Notes: generated by a model from the letters alone, not told the origin. A DNA stretch of 64,000 nucleotides from Duganella sp. Leaf126 (GCF_001423125.1 NZ_LMNW01000036.1:1827-65826), one strand, 5' to 3'; shown: positions 23,115 to 32,586, counted from the first letter of the stretch. Made by a program: numbers and translations.

Positions 23115-23142
23115 GCGTCGTCCCTGCGCAGGCGGGGACCCA
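23115..23142. repeat. REP-like palindromic element
   Basis: GTCCCTGCGCAGGCGGGGAC (23120-23139) is an imperfect palindrome of the GC-rich type scattered through many proteobacterial intergenic regions. A related copy lies at 55192-55217. It sits between fnr and kynU. Confidence 0.55.
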
Positions 23143-23270
23143 GTGTGGCGGACATGTCGACGCCGCGCGCAGGACTGGGGTAGATTGGCGACGGGCGCGG
23201 GTCCAGATGGCGGAGCTGACCGCGAACGAGGTTTTACAATAGGGTTTCCATAGTGATGACGGGATTGTTG

Positions 23271-24533
23271 ATGACCACCGAACAAGATTGCCTGGCGCTC
23301 GATGCGGCCGATCCGCTGGCGGGCCAGCGCGCACAATTTGCCTTGCCTGATGGCGTGATTTACCTCGACGGCAATTCGCTGGGCGCGCGTCCCAGGGCGT
23401 CGCTGCAGCGGGCCCAGCAGGTGATTACTGCCGAGTGGGGCGACGATCTGATCCGCAGCTGGAATACGGCCGGCTGGTACGATCTGCCGCGTCGGCTCGG
23501 CAAGCTGCTGGCGCCGCTGGTGGGCGCCGAGGCGGACGAGGTGGTGGTCACCGATACCACGTCGGTCAACCTGTTCAAGGCGCTGGCGGCCGCGATCAAG
23601 CTGCAGGCCGACGATCCGGCGCGCGCGGGCCGGCGCGTGATCGTTACCGAGCGCGACAATTTTCCCAGCGATCTGTACATGGCCGAAGGCCTGCTCGGCT
23701 GGCTCGAGCGCGGCTACCAGCTGAAGCTGCTCGATTCGTGGGCCGACCTGCCGCAAGCGCTGTCGGGCGAGGCCGGGGCGCAGGTGGGGGTGGTGATGCT
23801 CACCCACGTCAACTACCGTACCGGCCGCATGTTCGACATGGCCGCCACCACGGCGCAGATCCACGCGGCCGGCGCACTGGCGATCTGGGACCTGGCCCAT
23901 TCGGCCGGCGCGGTGCCGGTGGCGCTGAACGACGCCAACGCCGACTTCGCGGTCGGGTGCACCTATAAATACCTGAACGGCGGCCCCGGCGCGCCGGCCT
24001 TCATCTGGGTGCCCCGGCGCCACCACGCACGGTTTTCGCAACCGCTGACCGGCTGGTGGACCCACCGCCAGCCGTTCGCCATGCAGCCGTCGTACGCGCC
24101 GGTGGCCGGCATCGGCCGGGCGCTGTGCGGCACCCAGCCGGTGGTGTCGCTGGCGCTGGTCGAATGCGGCCTGGAGATTTTTCAGCACACGTCGATGGCC
24201 GCGCTGCGCGCCAAGTCGCTGGCCTTGTCCGACCTGTTCATCGCATTGCTCGAACAATATTGCGCCGGCCACCCGCTCGAACTGATCACGCCGCGCGCGC
24301 ACGCCGAGCGGGGCAGCCAGGTCAGCGTGATGCACCCGCATGGTTATGCCGTGATGCAGGCCCTGATCGCACGCGGTGTGATCGGCGACTACCGCGAGCC
24401 GCACGTGATGCGCTTCGGCTTTACGCCGCTGTACACGACGTACCAGGACGTGTGGCAGGCGGTGATGGTGTTGAAGGATATCCTGGACCGCAGCGACTAC
24501 CAGATCGACGCCGCACGCGGCGCCGTGACCTGA
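23271..24533 (+). CDS. kynU: Kynureninase
   Basis: A PLP enzyme of about 420 residues that cleaves L-kynurenine to anthranilate and L-alanine (3-hydroxykynurenine to 3-hydroxyanthranilate). Family motifs are IYLDGNSLGARP near the N terminus, TDTTSVNLFKAL, HVNYRTGRMFDM, WDLAHSAGAVPV (Asp at the pyridine nitrogen), the lysine in CTYKYLNGGPGAPAF, and GWWTH. The ATG at 23271 (MTTEQDC) is chosen because CGGGA lies 6 bases upstream and it matches usual kynureninase N termini; GTG 23253 and ATG 23256 are in frame. kynA follows after 15 bases, so they form an operon. The usual kynurenine formamidase gene (kynB) is missing from this locus. Confidence 0.95.
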   Translation: MTTEQDCLALDAADPLAGQRAQFALPDGVIYLDGNSLGARPRASLQRAQQVITAEWGDDLIRSWNTAGWYDLPRRLGKLLAPLVGAEADEVVVTDTTSVNLFKALAAAIKLQADDPARAGRRVIVTERDNFPSDLYMAEGLLGWLERGYQLKLLDSWADLPQALSGEAGAQVGVVMLTHVNYRTGRMFDMAATTAQIHAAGALAIWDLAHSAGAVPVALNDANADFAVGCTYKYLNGGPGAPAFIWVPRRHHARFSQPLTGWWTHRQPFAMQPSYAPVAGIGRALCGTQPVVSLALVECGLEIFQHTSMAALRAKSLALSDLFIALLEQYCAGHPLELITPRAHAERGSQVSVMHPHGYAVMQALIARGVIGDYREPHVMRFGFTPLYTTYQDVWQAVMVLKDILDRSDYQIDAARGAVT

Positions 24534-24548
24534 GCCCGGGAGCACGCC

Positions 24549-25439
24549 ATGACATGCCCGTTATCTTCCGGCGTCGCCGCCGGCGATGCAGCCGATACCT
24601 CGGACGCCGCTGCGCCGGCCGCCGGTTATCACGGCGCGCAGCTCGACTTCAGCGCGGACATGAGCTACGGCGACTACCTGTCGCTCGACACCATCCTGTC
24701 CGCCCAGCACCCGCGCTCGCCCGAGCACAACGAGCTGCTGTTCATCATCCAGCACCAGACCAGCGAGCTGTGGATGAAGCTGATGCTGCACGAACTGCAC
24801 GGCGCGCGCGACAACATCGCCGCCGGCCAGCTGCCGGCCGCCATGAAGATGCTGGCGCGCGTGGCCGCCATCATGAACCAGCTGGTGCACGCCTGGGATG
24901 TGCTGGCCACCATGACGCCGCCCGAATACACGGCGATCCGCCCCTATCTGGGCGCCTCGTCGGGCTTCCAGTCGCACCAGTACCGCGAGATCGAATTCCT
25001 GCTCGGGAACAAGAACGCCACCCACCTGCAAGTGCACCGGCACAAGCCCGAGGCATACACGCTGCTTGAGCGCGCGCTGGCGCAGCCGTCGATCTACGAC
25101 CAGGCCATCCTGGTGATGGCCCGCAGCGGCCTGGCGGTCGATGCCGCCCGTCTGGCCGGGCCATGGGACCAGCCGATACGCTCAGATGCGTCGGTCAAGG
25201 CCGCGTGGACCACCGTGTACCGCAATACCGACCGGTACTGGCCGCTGTACGAGCTGGCCGAAAAGCTGGTGGACCTGGAAACGGCGTTCCGGCTGTGGCG
25301 CTTCCGCCACGTGACCACCGTGCAGCGCGTGATCGGCTTCAAGATGGGCACGGGCGGCACGGACGGCGTCAACTACCTGCGCAAGATGCTCGACGTGGTG
25401 CTGTTCCCCGAACTGTTCGAGCTCCGAACGGAACTCTGA
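24549..25439 (+). CDS. kynA: Tryptophan 2,3-dioxygenase
   Basis: A 296-residue cytosolic haem enzyme that opens the indole ring of L-tryptophan to N-formylkynurenine. Seen motifs are YGDYLSLDTILSAQ, HNELLFIIQHQTSELWMKLM, SGFQSHQYREIEFLLGNKN, the proximal histidine in WRFRHVTTVQRVIG, and GTGGTDGVNYLRK. The N terminus has an Ala/Asp-rich extension of about 25 residues before the conserved part. The ribosome-binding site is GGGAG, 7 bases before the ATG. It is co-transcribed with kynU; together they convert tryptophan towards anthranilate if a formamidase is supplied from elsewhere. It converges on hemN. Confidence 0.96.
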   Translation: MTCPLSSGVAAGDAADTSDAAAPAAGYHGAQLDFSADMSYGDYLSLDTILSAQHPRSPEHNELLFIIQHQTSELWMKLMLHELHGARDNIAAGQLPAAMKMLARVAAIMNQLVHAWDVLATMTPPEYTAIRPYLGASSGFQSHQYREIEFLLGNKNATHLQVHRHKPEAYTLLERALAQPSIYDQAILVMARSGLAVDAARLAGPWDQPIRSDASVKAAWTTVYRNTDRYWPLYELAEKLVDLETAFRLWRFRHVTTVQRVIGFKMGTGGTDGVNYLRKMLDVVLFPELFELRTEL

Positions 25440-25468
25440 GCCGGCGGCTCGCGCCGCTCAGATGGTGG

Positions 25469-26899
25469 TCAGATGGTAGTCGAATAGCGCAGCGGCCGGG
25501 CGCCGTCGGGGTGCGCCGTGGCCAGGTAACGGTCGAACACCATGCAGATATTGCGGATCACCAGCCGCCCCCTGGGCGTGACACTGAGCCACTGGCGGTC
25601 GATGGTAAGCAGGCCATCGTCCACGAACGTCTGCAGCCGTTCCAGCTCGGCCGCGAAGTAGTGGCTGAACGTGATCGGAAACGCCTGTTCCAGCGCGGCC
25701 ACCGACAGCTCGAAATGGCACATCAGCCGCTGGATCACCAGGCGGCGCAGCAGGTCGTCGTGATCGAGCCGGACCCCGCGCGTGACCGGCAGCACGCCGG
25801 CATCGAGTTTTTCGTAATAGGCGTCGAGCGTCTTCTCGTTCTGGCTGTAGGTGGCGCCGATGGCGCTGATGGCCGACACGCCGCAGGCGATCAGGTCGGC
25901 CTCCGCCCGGGTGGAATAGCCCTGGAAATTGCGCTGCAGACGGCCCTGGCGCTGGGCCACGGCCAGCTCGTCGCCGGGCTTGGCAAAATGGTCCATGCCG
26001 ATGTACACATAGCCGGCCGCGCACAGGCGGCCGATGCACAGCGCCAGCAGCTCGAGCTTGACGGCGGCGCTGGGCAGCTCGGCCGCCGCGATGCGGCGCT
26101 GCGGTTTGAACAGGTGGGGCAGGTGGGCGTAGTTGTACAGCGCGATGCGGTCGGGGCTGGCGGCGATCACCTTGTCCAGCGTGCGCGCCATGCTGTCGAT
26201 CGACTGTCTGGGCAGGCCGTAGATCAGGTCGATGCTGATCGAGCGGAAGCCGGCGTCGCGCGCAGCGTCCATCACGGCGCGGGTGTCGGCCTCGGGCTGG
26301 ATGCGGTTGACCGCCTGCTGCACGTCGGGCTCGAAATCCTGCACGCCCAGGCTGATGCGGTTGAAGCCTTGCGCGCGCAACACGCCGATGCGCGCCGGGG
26401 TGACGGTGCGCGGGTCGATCTCGATCGCATACTCGCCCAGCGCATCGGGCGCAAAATCGAAATTGCGGTGCAGATGGTCGATCAGGTCGCCCATCTGGCG
26501 ATCGTTCAGGTAGGTGGGCGTGCCGCCGCCAAAGTGCAGCTGCTCGACCTGGCCGATGCCGGCAAACAGGCGGCCCTGCATGTCGAGTTCCTGCTTCAGG
26601 TAGCCGAGGTAGGTGGCGGCCTTGCTGCGGTCGCGCGTGACGATCTTGTTGCAGCCGCAGTAGTAGCAGATGGTGTCGCAGAACGGCACGTGGATGTACA
26701 GCGACAGCGGGCGCGGACTGCGGCGCAGGCGCAGGCCCGCCACCGCTTCCAGGAACTGGCCGTAGCCGAAGTCGGACGCAAACCGGTCGGCGGTCGGATA
26801 CGAGGTGTAGCGCGGCCCCGACTGACTCAGTTTGGCGATGATGGTGGCGTCGAATTCGATGGCATCGACAGCCGATGCGGTGGAGCTGGCGGCAGACAT
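25469..26899 (-). CDS. hemN: Oxygen-independent coproporphyrinogen III oxidase (radical SAM)
   Basis: The 476-residue enzyme decarboxylates coproporphyrinogen III to protoporphyrinogen IX without oxygen. The radical-SAM motif is in HVPFCDTICYYCGCNK (C-x3-C-x2-C plus the extra HemN Cys), followed by LHFGGGTPTYL, and the HemN C-terminal domain is present. The ATG at 26899 is 9 bases beyond the aer stop; an in-frame TTG at 26911 overlaps that stop. The close spacing to aer implies one transcript, driven by the FNR box at 28632. This agrees with the common control of hemN by FNR/ANR. Confidence 0.95.
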   Translation of the reverse strand: MSAASSTASAVDAIEFDATIIAKLSQSGPRYTSYPTADRFASDFGYGQFLEAVAGLRLRRSPRPLSLYIHVPFCDTICYYCGCNKIVTRDRSKAATYLGYLKQELDMQGRLFAGIGQVEQLHFGGGTPTYLNDRQMGDLIDHLHRNFDFAPDALGEYAIEIDPRTVTPARIGVLRAQGFNRISLGVQDFEPDVQQAVNRIQPEADTRAVMDAARDAGFRSISIDLIYGLPRQSIDSMARTLDKVIAASPDRIALYNYAHLPHLFKPQRRIAAAELPSAAVKLELLALCIGRLCAAGYVYIGMDHFAKPGDELAVAQRQGRLQRNFQGYSTRAEADLIACGVSAISAIGATYSQNEKTLDAYYEKLDAGVLPVTRGVRLDHDDLLRRLVIQRLMCHFELSVAALEQAFPITFSHYFAAELERLQTFVDDGLLTIDRQWLSVTPRGRLVIRNICMVFDRYLATAHPDGARPLRYSTTI

Positions 26900-26907
26900 G
26901 ATGACGC

Positions 26908-28560
26908 TCAAGCGGCCAGGCGGCGTTGTGCGGCCGGCGTCCGGGCGCCCTGGCCCGCAGCAGCCCTGGCCCGCGACGGCGCCCGTCCGAACTTGAACAG
27001 GCTGACCGCCTGCGTCAGGCTGCCCGCTTCCACGGCCAGGCTGGCGGTGGCCGCTGCCGCCTCCTCGACCAGCGCCGCATTCTGCTGCGTCACCTGGTCC
27101 ATGTGGGCGATCGCCGAGTTGACCTGGTCGACGCCGATGCTCTGCTCGTGCGAGGCGACCGAGATGTCGCGCATGATGGCGGTCACCTGCTGCACGGCCG
27201 TCACCACCTGCTGCATGGTGGCGCCGGCGCGGTCCACCTGCACCATGCCGGCGCTGACCTTGCCGACCGAGACATCGATCAGATGCTTGATGTCCTTGGC
27301 GGCGGTGGCGCTGCGCTGGGCCAGGTTGCGCACTTCGCCGGCCACCACCGCGAAGCCGCGGCCCTGTTCGCCGGCGCGCGCCGCTTCCACGGCGGCGTTC
27401 AGCGCCAGGATATTGGTCTGGAACGCGATGCCTTCGATCAGGCCGATGATGTCGACGATCTTGCGCGACGCCGTGTTGATTTCATCCATGGTGGCAATCA
27501 CGTCGGACACGATCTCGCCGCCCTGCACGGCGACCTCGGACGCGCTCACCGCCAGTGCGTTGGCCTGCGCCGAATTGTCGGCATTCTGCTTGACGGTGGC
27601 CGAGAACTGCTCGACCGACGACGCCGTTTCTTCAAGACTGGCGGCCTGTGCTTCGGTGCGGCCCGACAGGTCGGCGTTGCCGGCGGCGATCTGGCGCGTG
27701 GCCACGGCCATGGTCTCGACGTTGATGCGCACGTCGCGGATGGTGGCGATCAGGTTGCTGTTCATCTGCTGCAGCGCGCGCAGCAGCTGGCCCACCTCGT
27801 CGGTGGCGTCGGTGTCGAACGATGCCGTCAGGTCGCCGGCTGCGATCGACCGCGCACCGTCGAGCGCCTGCTTGAGCGGGACCAGCATCGACACCCGCAG
27901 CGTGTACCACAGGAAGACATTGATCAGCAGGCCGACGAAGGTGGCGCCGAAAATCGCGTAGCGGTGGCCCTCGCTGCCCAGCAGCGCTGCCACGCACACG
28001 CCCAGCAGCAGCAGGTTGACCACGCTGGTGGCCAGCCAGATGCGCATCGCCAGCGACACGTGCGACAGCCGCGCCAGCAGGTGCACCAGGCCGGACCGGA
28101 TCAGCTGGCCGTTCCTGATGCGGATGCGGCTGCCGCTGCCGCTGCCGCTGCCGCCTTCGCGCAGGGCCTGGTAGGCCTGCTCGGCTTCGGCCACCTGGCG
28201 CCGCTCGGGCTTGACCCGCACCGACATATAGCCGATGGTCTTGCCGTGTTCGCGGATCGGCGTGACGTTGGCGCGCACCCAGTAATGGTCGCCGTTCTTG
28301 CAGCGGTTCTTGACGATGCCGGTCCACGGCGTGCCGCTCTTGATCGATGCCCACAGGTCGGCAAACGCGGCCGCCGGCATGTCGGGATGGCGCACGATGT
28401 TTTGCGGCGCGCCGATCAGCTCTTCGGCCGTGTAGCCGCTGATCTGTTCGAAGTACGGATTGACATAGACGATATTGCCCTGCAAATCGGTCTTGGAGAC
28501 GATCGCCTGATCGTCGAGGACATCCACTTCGCGGTGGCTGACGGGTTGGTTGTTGCGCAT
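26908..28560 (-). CDS. aer: Aerotaxis receptor (PAS-HAMP-MCP)
   Basis: A 550-residue chemoreceptor. The N-terminal PAS domain (about 15-130) has the Aer pattern: DLQGNIVYVNPYF, ELIGAPQNIVRHPDMP, TPWTGIVKNRCKNGDHYW, with FAD expected as cofactor. A Gly/Ser dipeptide repeat (28129-28154) follows. Two TMs (about 170-220) anchor the protein, then HAMP, and a signalling hairpin with the conserved tip IEGIAFQTNILALNAAVEAA. It ends AAQRRLAA without a CheR pentapeptide. It should signal redox state to CheA. The ribosome-binding site is GGAG, 6 bases before the ATG. A perfect FNR box lies 72-85 bases upstream; hemN follows in the same operon. Confidence 0.92.
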   Translation of the reverse strand: MRNNQPVSHREVDVLDDQAIVSKTDLQGNIVYVNPYFEQISGYTAEELIGAPQNIVRHPDMPAAAFADLWASIKSGTPWTGIVKNRCKNGDHYWVRANVTPIREHGKTIGYMSVRVKPERRQVAEAEQAYQALREGGSGSGSGSRIRIRNGQLIRSGLVHLLARLSHVSLAMRIWLATSVVNLLLLGVCVAALLGSEGHRYAIFGATFVGLLINVFLWYTLRVSMLVPLKQALDGARSIAAGDLTASFDTDATDEVGQLLRALQQMNSNLIATIRDVRINVETMAVATRQIAAGNADLSGRTEAQAASLEETASSVEQFSATVKQNADNSAQANALAVSASEVAVQGGEIVSDVIATMDEINTASRKIVDIIGLIEGIAFQTNILALNAAVEAARAGEQGRGFAVVAGEVRNLAQRSATAAKDIKHLIDVSVGKVSAGMVQVDRAGATMQQVVTAVQQVTAIMRDISVASHEQSIGVDQVNSAIAHMDQVTQQNAALVEEAAAATASLAVEAGSLTQAVSLFKFGRAPSRARAAAGQGARTPAAQRRLAA

Positions 28561-28631
28561 CTGACTCTCCGGCGGTTGTTGCTCTATCACAATAAGTGTG
28601 ACCAGTGTACGGAGTCCGGCGCGCAAATTTA

Positions 28632-28645
28632 TTGATGTAGATCAA
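28632..28645 (-). promoter_or_regulatory. FNR/ANR box upstream of aer-hemN
   Basis: TTGATGTAGATCAA matches the FNR consensus TTGAT-N4-ATCAA at all ten fixed positions. It lies 72-85 bases before the aer start codon, compatible with a class II activator site. A cognate fnr gene with the right recognition helix is 5.5 kb away. Confidence 0.85.
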
Positions 28646-28689
28646 AATAGGCCGGATTGCCGGCGCGGCATCATGCGTGCCTTGGGTTG

Positions 28690-30750
28690 TCACGCTGCCA
28701 GCGGCTGCAGGGTGCCGACCGCGTAACCCTGGGCGTAATCGAGGCCCAGTTCGCGCACCACGGCCAGCGTGGCAGCGTTTTCCACGTATTCGGCCACCGT
28801 GCGCAGGCCCATCACGTGGCCCACCTCGTTGATCGCCCTGACCATGGCGCGGTTGACGGAATTGGTGGCGATGTCGCGCACGAACACGCCGTCGATCTTG
28901 AGAAAGTCCACCGGCAGCGCTTTCAGGTAGGCAAACGACGACAGCCCGCTGCCGAAGTCGTCGAGCGAAAAGCGGCAGCCCAGGGCCCGCAGCTTGCCCA
29001 TGAAATCCTGGGCCCGCATCAGGTTGGCGATCACTGCCGTCTCGGTGATCTCGAAGCAGATGTGGTGCGGCGCCACGCGAAATTCGCGGAACTGGGCGAC
29101 GATGTAGTCATGCAAGTCCTCGTCGCCGAGCGAGCTGCCGGACAGGTTGATCGAGTAATCGAGCGGCATCACCTCGCCGGCGGCAGCATGGCCCACATGG
29201 CGACAGACGGCGCGGATCACCCAGCGGTCGATGGCGGTCATCAGGTCGTAGCGCTCGGCCGCCGGAATGAAGGCGCCGGGCTTGATCAGGCCGCCGCTAG
29301 CGGGCTGCAGGCGGATCAGCACTTCCACGTGGTCGTGGCCGCGCTCGTTCAATCCCACGATCGGCTGCGTGTACAGGCGAAAGTGCTGCTGTTCGAACGC
29401 CTGGTTCAGCCGCGACACCCACTGCATTTCGCCCAGCCGACGCACCAGCCGCTGGTCCGATTCGCGGTACTCGTGCACGCGGTTGCGTCCGCTTTCCTTG
29501 GCCAGGTAGCAGGCCTGGTCGGCCGCGACCAGCAGTGCCGTCATCGACTTGCTGTGCCGCGTCACCGCGACCATGCCGATGCTTACGCCGAGCTCGAACG
29601 TGTGGCCCTGCCAGGCGAAGCGGAAATTGCGCACCGACTGGCGCAGCTTGTCGGCGAGCTGGCGCGCCTGGTCGATCGGGCAGCGCGGCAGCAGCACGCC
29701 GAGTTCGTCGCCACCGAGGCGCGCCAGCGTGTCGGCATGGCGCATATGGGTTTGCAGCATGCGCGCCAGCAGTTGCAGCAGCAGGTCGCCGGCGGCGTGG
29801 CCGCAGGTGTCGTTGACGATCTTAAACTGGTCGAGGTCCATGTACAGGATGGTGTGCACATGGTCCTCCTCCTTGGCGCTGCGCAGCGCCTCGGCGATGC
29901 GCGCCTCGAATTCGCGCCGGTTGATGAGGCCGGTGAGGGTGTCGTGGCTGGCGTTCCAAGACAATTGCCGGGTCAGCTTGCGCTCGTGGCTGACGTCGCG
30001 GAACACCACCACCGCACCCAGCAGGGCGCCGCCGTCGGACCAGATCGGCGAGGCCGATTCTTCGACCGCGATGCGCCGTCCCTCGCGCGTGAGCAGCTGG
30101 TTGTCCGCTGCCGGCGTCACTGTCTGTTGCAGCCGCAGGCATTGCAGCGCCACGTGTTCGGTCAGCGCCACGCCGGCCTGGTCGGCCAGCGGCAGGGTGA
30201 CGGCGATGGCCTGGCCGCGCGCCTCGTCGTTGCCCCAGCCGGTCATCTGTTCGGCGCTGCGGTTCAGGTACTCGGTCCGGCCCAGCGCATCGACGGTGAT
30301 CACGCCTTCGCCGATGGCACGCAGCGTTACCGCTGCCATTTCGCGGTCGCGCGCAGTGGCCTGCTCGGTCAGCTTGCGCTCGGTGATGTCCCAGACGATG
30401 CCCAGCGTGCCGGTCGGCGCGCCCGATTCGTCGCACGCCACCAGCGCATTGCCGGCCAGCCAGTGGATGCTGCCGTCGTCCCACACCACGCGGTATTCGA
30501 CGTCGTAGCCGGTGCGCTGGTCCACCGCGTCCTGCATGGTGCGCAGCAGCTCGGCCCGGTGGTCGGGATGGACGAAGGTGAGGAAATCGGCAAACGCCTG
30601 CGCCAGCGGCGCGGGGGGGAGGCCCAGCAGGGCTGTGCCCCCGGCCTGCCAATGGACGGTGCTGCCCAGCACCGTGCCATCGCCGATGACGCTGTCCCAG
30701 ATCGTCATCCGCGCCGCGTTCAGCGCCAGCCGTAAATGCCTGTCATCCAT
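28690..30750 (-). CDS. PAS-PAS-GGDEF-EAL cyclic-di-GMP protein
   Basis: A 686-residue soluble protein with no TM. Two PAS domains (about 10-125 and 135-255) precede a GGDEF domain with ASHDTLTGLINR and the active-site motif GGDEL in place of GGDEF. The EAL domain starts VEVLIRLQ (EVL for EAL) but retains DDFGSGLSS, LKIDGVFV and the terminal AEYVEN/YAQGYAVG motifs. Phosphodiesterase activity is therefore plausible; cyclase activity is uncertain. The ribosome-binding site is GGAGGAG, 3-4 bases before the ATG. It is downstream of DUF808 on the same strand, 79 bases apart. It probably links an unknown cytosolic signal (PAS) to motility or biofilm state. Confidence 0.9.
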   Translation of the reverse strand: MDDRHLRLALNAARMTIWDSVIGDGTVLGSTVHWQAGGTALLGLPPAPLAQAFADFLTFVHPDHRAELLRTMQDAVDQRTGYDVEYRVVWDDGSIHWLAGNALVACDESGAPTGTLGIVWDITERKLTEQATARDREMAAVTLRAIGEGVITVDALGRTEYLNRSAEQMTGWGNDEARGQAIAVTLPLADQAGVALTEHVALQCLRLQQTVTPAADNQLLTREGRRIAVEESASPIWSDGGALLGAVVVFRDVSHERKLTRQLSWNASHDTLTGLINRREFEARIAEALRSAKEEDHVHTILYMDLDQFKIVNDTCGHAAGDLLLQLLARMLQTHMRHADTLARLGGDELGVLLPRCPIDQARQLADKLRQSVRNFRFAWQGHTFELGVSIGMVAVTRHSKSMTALLVAADQACYLAKESGRNRVHEYRESDQRLVRRLGEMQWVSRLNQAFEQQHFRLYTQPIVGLNERGHDHVEVLIRLQPASGGLIKPGAFIPAAERYDLMTAIDRWVIRAVCRHVGHAAAGEVMPLDYSINLSGSSLGDEDLHDYIVAQFREFRVAPHHICFEITETAVIANLMRAQDFMGKLRALGCRFSLDDFGSGLSSFAYLKALPVDFLKIDGVFVRDIATNSVNRAMVRAINEVGHVMGLRTVAEYVENAATLAVVRELGLDYAQGYAVGTLQPLAA

Positions 30751-30829
30751 CTGCTCCTCCCCGGTGCTATCGGGATTGGAGCGACGGGCCGTCGGAACGT
30801 TCCGTCAAGGTTCGGATTTTTTGCTGCCG

Positions 30830-31768
30830 CTAGCCGGCCCGCCGGACCGAGCGCCACAGCTTGCCGGCCCCGCCGACCACCGCCAGCGCCAGCGCGCCGG
30901 CCACCAGCCCGGCCACGGCATTGATGACGGGCTCGGCGAGGAGGGCCAGTACCGGGCCCAGCCCTGCCACGGCGCCTGCGGCCTGCTGGGCGTGGTGCAG
31001 CAGGTCGTGGCTGCCCGGTATGCCGTGCACCAGGATGCCGCCGCCGACCATGAACATGGCAGCCGTGCCGACCACCGACAGGATTTTCATCAGCACCGGC
31101 GCGGCGTTCAGTAGGAAGCGGCCCACCGCGCGCACGACGGCGCTGCCCAGTTTGCTCAGGTACAGGCCGGCGTCATCCATCTTGACGATGCCGGCCACGA
31201 TGCCGTACACGCCGACCGTCATCACTATGGCGATCATGGCCACCACCAGCGCCTGTTCCAGGAACGGTTTGCCTTCCACGCTGCCGAGCGCGATGACGAT
31301 GATCTCGGCCGACAGGATGAAGTCGGTGCGCACGGCGCCCTTGATCTTTTGCTGCTCGAGCACCACCAGGTCGGCCTCGGGATTGGCCACGGCCGCCACC
31401 AGCTGCTGCTTGCGCGCGGCCTTTTCCTCCTTGTGCAGCACGCTGTGGACGATTTTTTCGAAACCCTCGAAGCACAGGTACAGGCCGCCCACCATCAGCA
31501 GCGGCGTGATCGCCTGCGGCAGGAAGGCGCTGATCGCCAGCGCCGCCGGCACCAGGATCGCCTTGTTCTTGAGCGAACCGACCGCCACTGCCCACACCAC
31601 GGGCAGTTCGCGGGCGGCGCGCACGCCGCTGACCTGCTGCGCATTGAGCGCCAGGTCGTCGCCGAGCACGCCGGCGGTTTTCTTGGCGGCCACCTTGCTC
31701 ATCACGGTGACGTCGTCGAGGATGGTGGCGATGTCGTCGAGCAGCGCCAACAGGCTGGTGCCGGCCAT
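30830..31768 (-). CDS. DUF808 (YedI-type) inner-membrane protein
   Basis: A 312-residue polytopic protein with the DUF808 signature: SLLALLDDIATILDDVTVMS at the N terminus, KVAAKKTAGVLGDDLALNAQ, GGLYLCFEGFEKI, TDFILSAEIIVIALG, and GIPGSHDLLHH near the C terminus. About six membrane segments are predicted by eye. The E. coli homologue YedI is uncharacterised. The ribosome-binding site is AAGGAAG, 6 bases before the ATG. It is divergent from the LysE-type exporter. No function is assigned. Confidence 0.9.
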   Translation of the reverse strand: MAGTSLLALLDDIATILDDVTVMSKVAAKKTAGVLGDDLALNAQQVSGVRAARELPVVWAVAVGSLKNKAILVPAALAISAFLPQAITPLLMVGGLYLCFEGFEKIVHSVLHKEEKAARKQQLVAAVANPEADLVVLEQQKIKGAVRTDFILSAEIIVIALGSVEGKPFLEQALVVAMIAIVMTVGVYGIVAGIVKMDDAGLYLSKLGSAVVRAVGRFLLNAAPVLMKILSVVGTAAMFMVGGGILVHGIPGSHDLLHHAQQAAGAVAGLGPVLALLAEPVINAVAGLVAGALALAVVGGAGKLWRSVRRAG

Positions 31769-31941
31769 CAGCGGCTTCCTTCGGCAGAGGGCAGGGTGGT
31801 AGTGGTCATCGCGTTATCCTTATAGAAGCGACAAGTTTAACCCAAGCCAACCCGGCAACGATATGGCAGCACCGCTACAATGTGCGTTACCGCGCAGCAT
31901 TTCGCTGCCGGGGGCGTCGATTACGGGACTGGAACCACATC

Positions 31942-32586
31942 ATGAGCTTTGCCGTCTGGCTGGGATTTTTTGTTGCTGCCTGCATTATTGCCATCTCCCC
32001 CGGCTCGGGCGCCGTGCTGTCGATGTCGCACGGGCTGTCCTACGGGCTGCGGCGCGCCAGCACCACCATCCTCGGCCTGCAGACCGGTTTGCTGCTGATC
32101 TTTTTCATTGCCGGCGCCGGTGTCGGTTCGCTGCTGATGGCGTCCGAGGTGGCGTTCAACGTAGTCAAGACCATCGGCGCGCTGTACCTGATCTACCTGG
32201 GCCTGGCGCAGTGGCGCGCCCGGGTGGCTGTCGGCGCCCAGCCGGCCCAGCTCGAAGTGGTGGTGCCGTCGCCGCGCAAGCGCTTCCTGACCGGCTTCCT
32301 GACCAATGCCACCAATCCCAAGGGCATCATCTTCATGGTAGCGGTGCTGCCGCAGTTCATCACCCAGGGCGCGCCGCTGTTGCCGCAGCTGCTGATCCTG
32401 GCCGCCACCATGTGCGCGATCGACCTGGTGGTGATGCACGGCTACGCCTTGCTGGCCGCGTCGATGCAGCGCTTCTTCCGCGACCCGCGCGCGGTCAAGC
32501 AGCAGAACCGCGTCTTCGGCGGCTTGCTGATGGCGGTGGGCACGGCGCTGTTCTTCGTCAAACGGGCCGGTGCGGCGGCAGGCTGA
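31942..32586 (+). CDS. LysE/RhtB-family amino-acid exporter
   Basis: A 214-residue protein with six hydrophobic segments. The signature ISPGSGAVLSMSHGLSYG near the N terminus and TGFLTNATNPKGIIFMVAVL in the middle are typical of RhtB/LysE exporters. The ATG at 31942 is chosen because it directly precedes the first TM (FAVWLGFFVAACIIAI). It exports an amino acid or derivative (homoserine-lactone or threonine type); the substrate is unknown. It shares a 173-base divergent promoter region with DUF808. Confidence 0.9.
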   Translation: MSFAVWLGFFVAACIIAISPGSGAVLSMSHGLSYGLRRASTTILGLQTGLLLIFFIAGAGVGSLLMASEVAFNVVKTIGALYLIYLGLAQWRARVAVGAQPAQLEVVVPSPRKRFLTGFLTNATNPKGIIFMVAVLPQFITQGAPLLPQLLILAATMCAIDLVVMHGYALLAASMQRFFRDPRAVKQQNRVFGGLLMAVGTALFFVKRAGAAAG

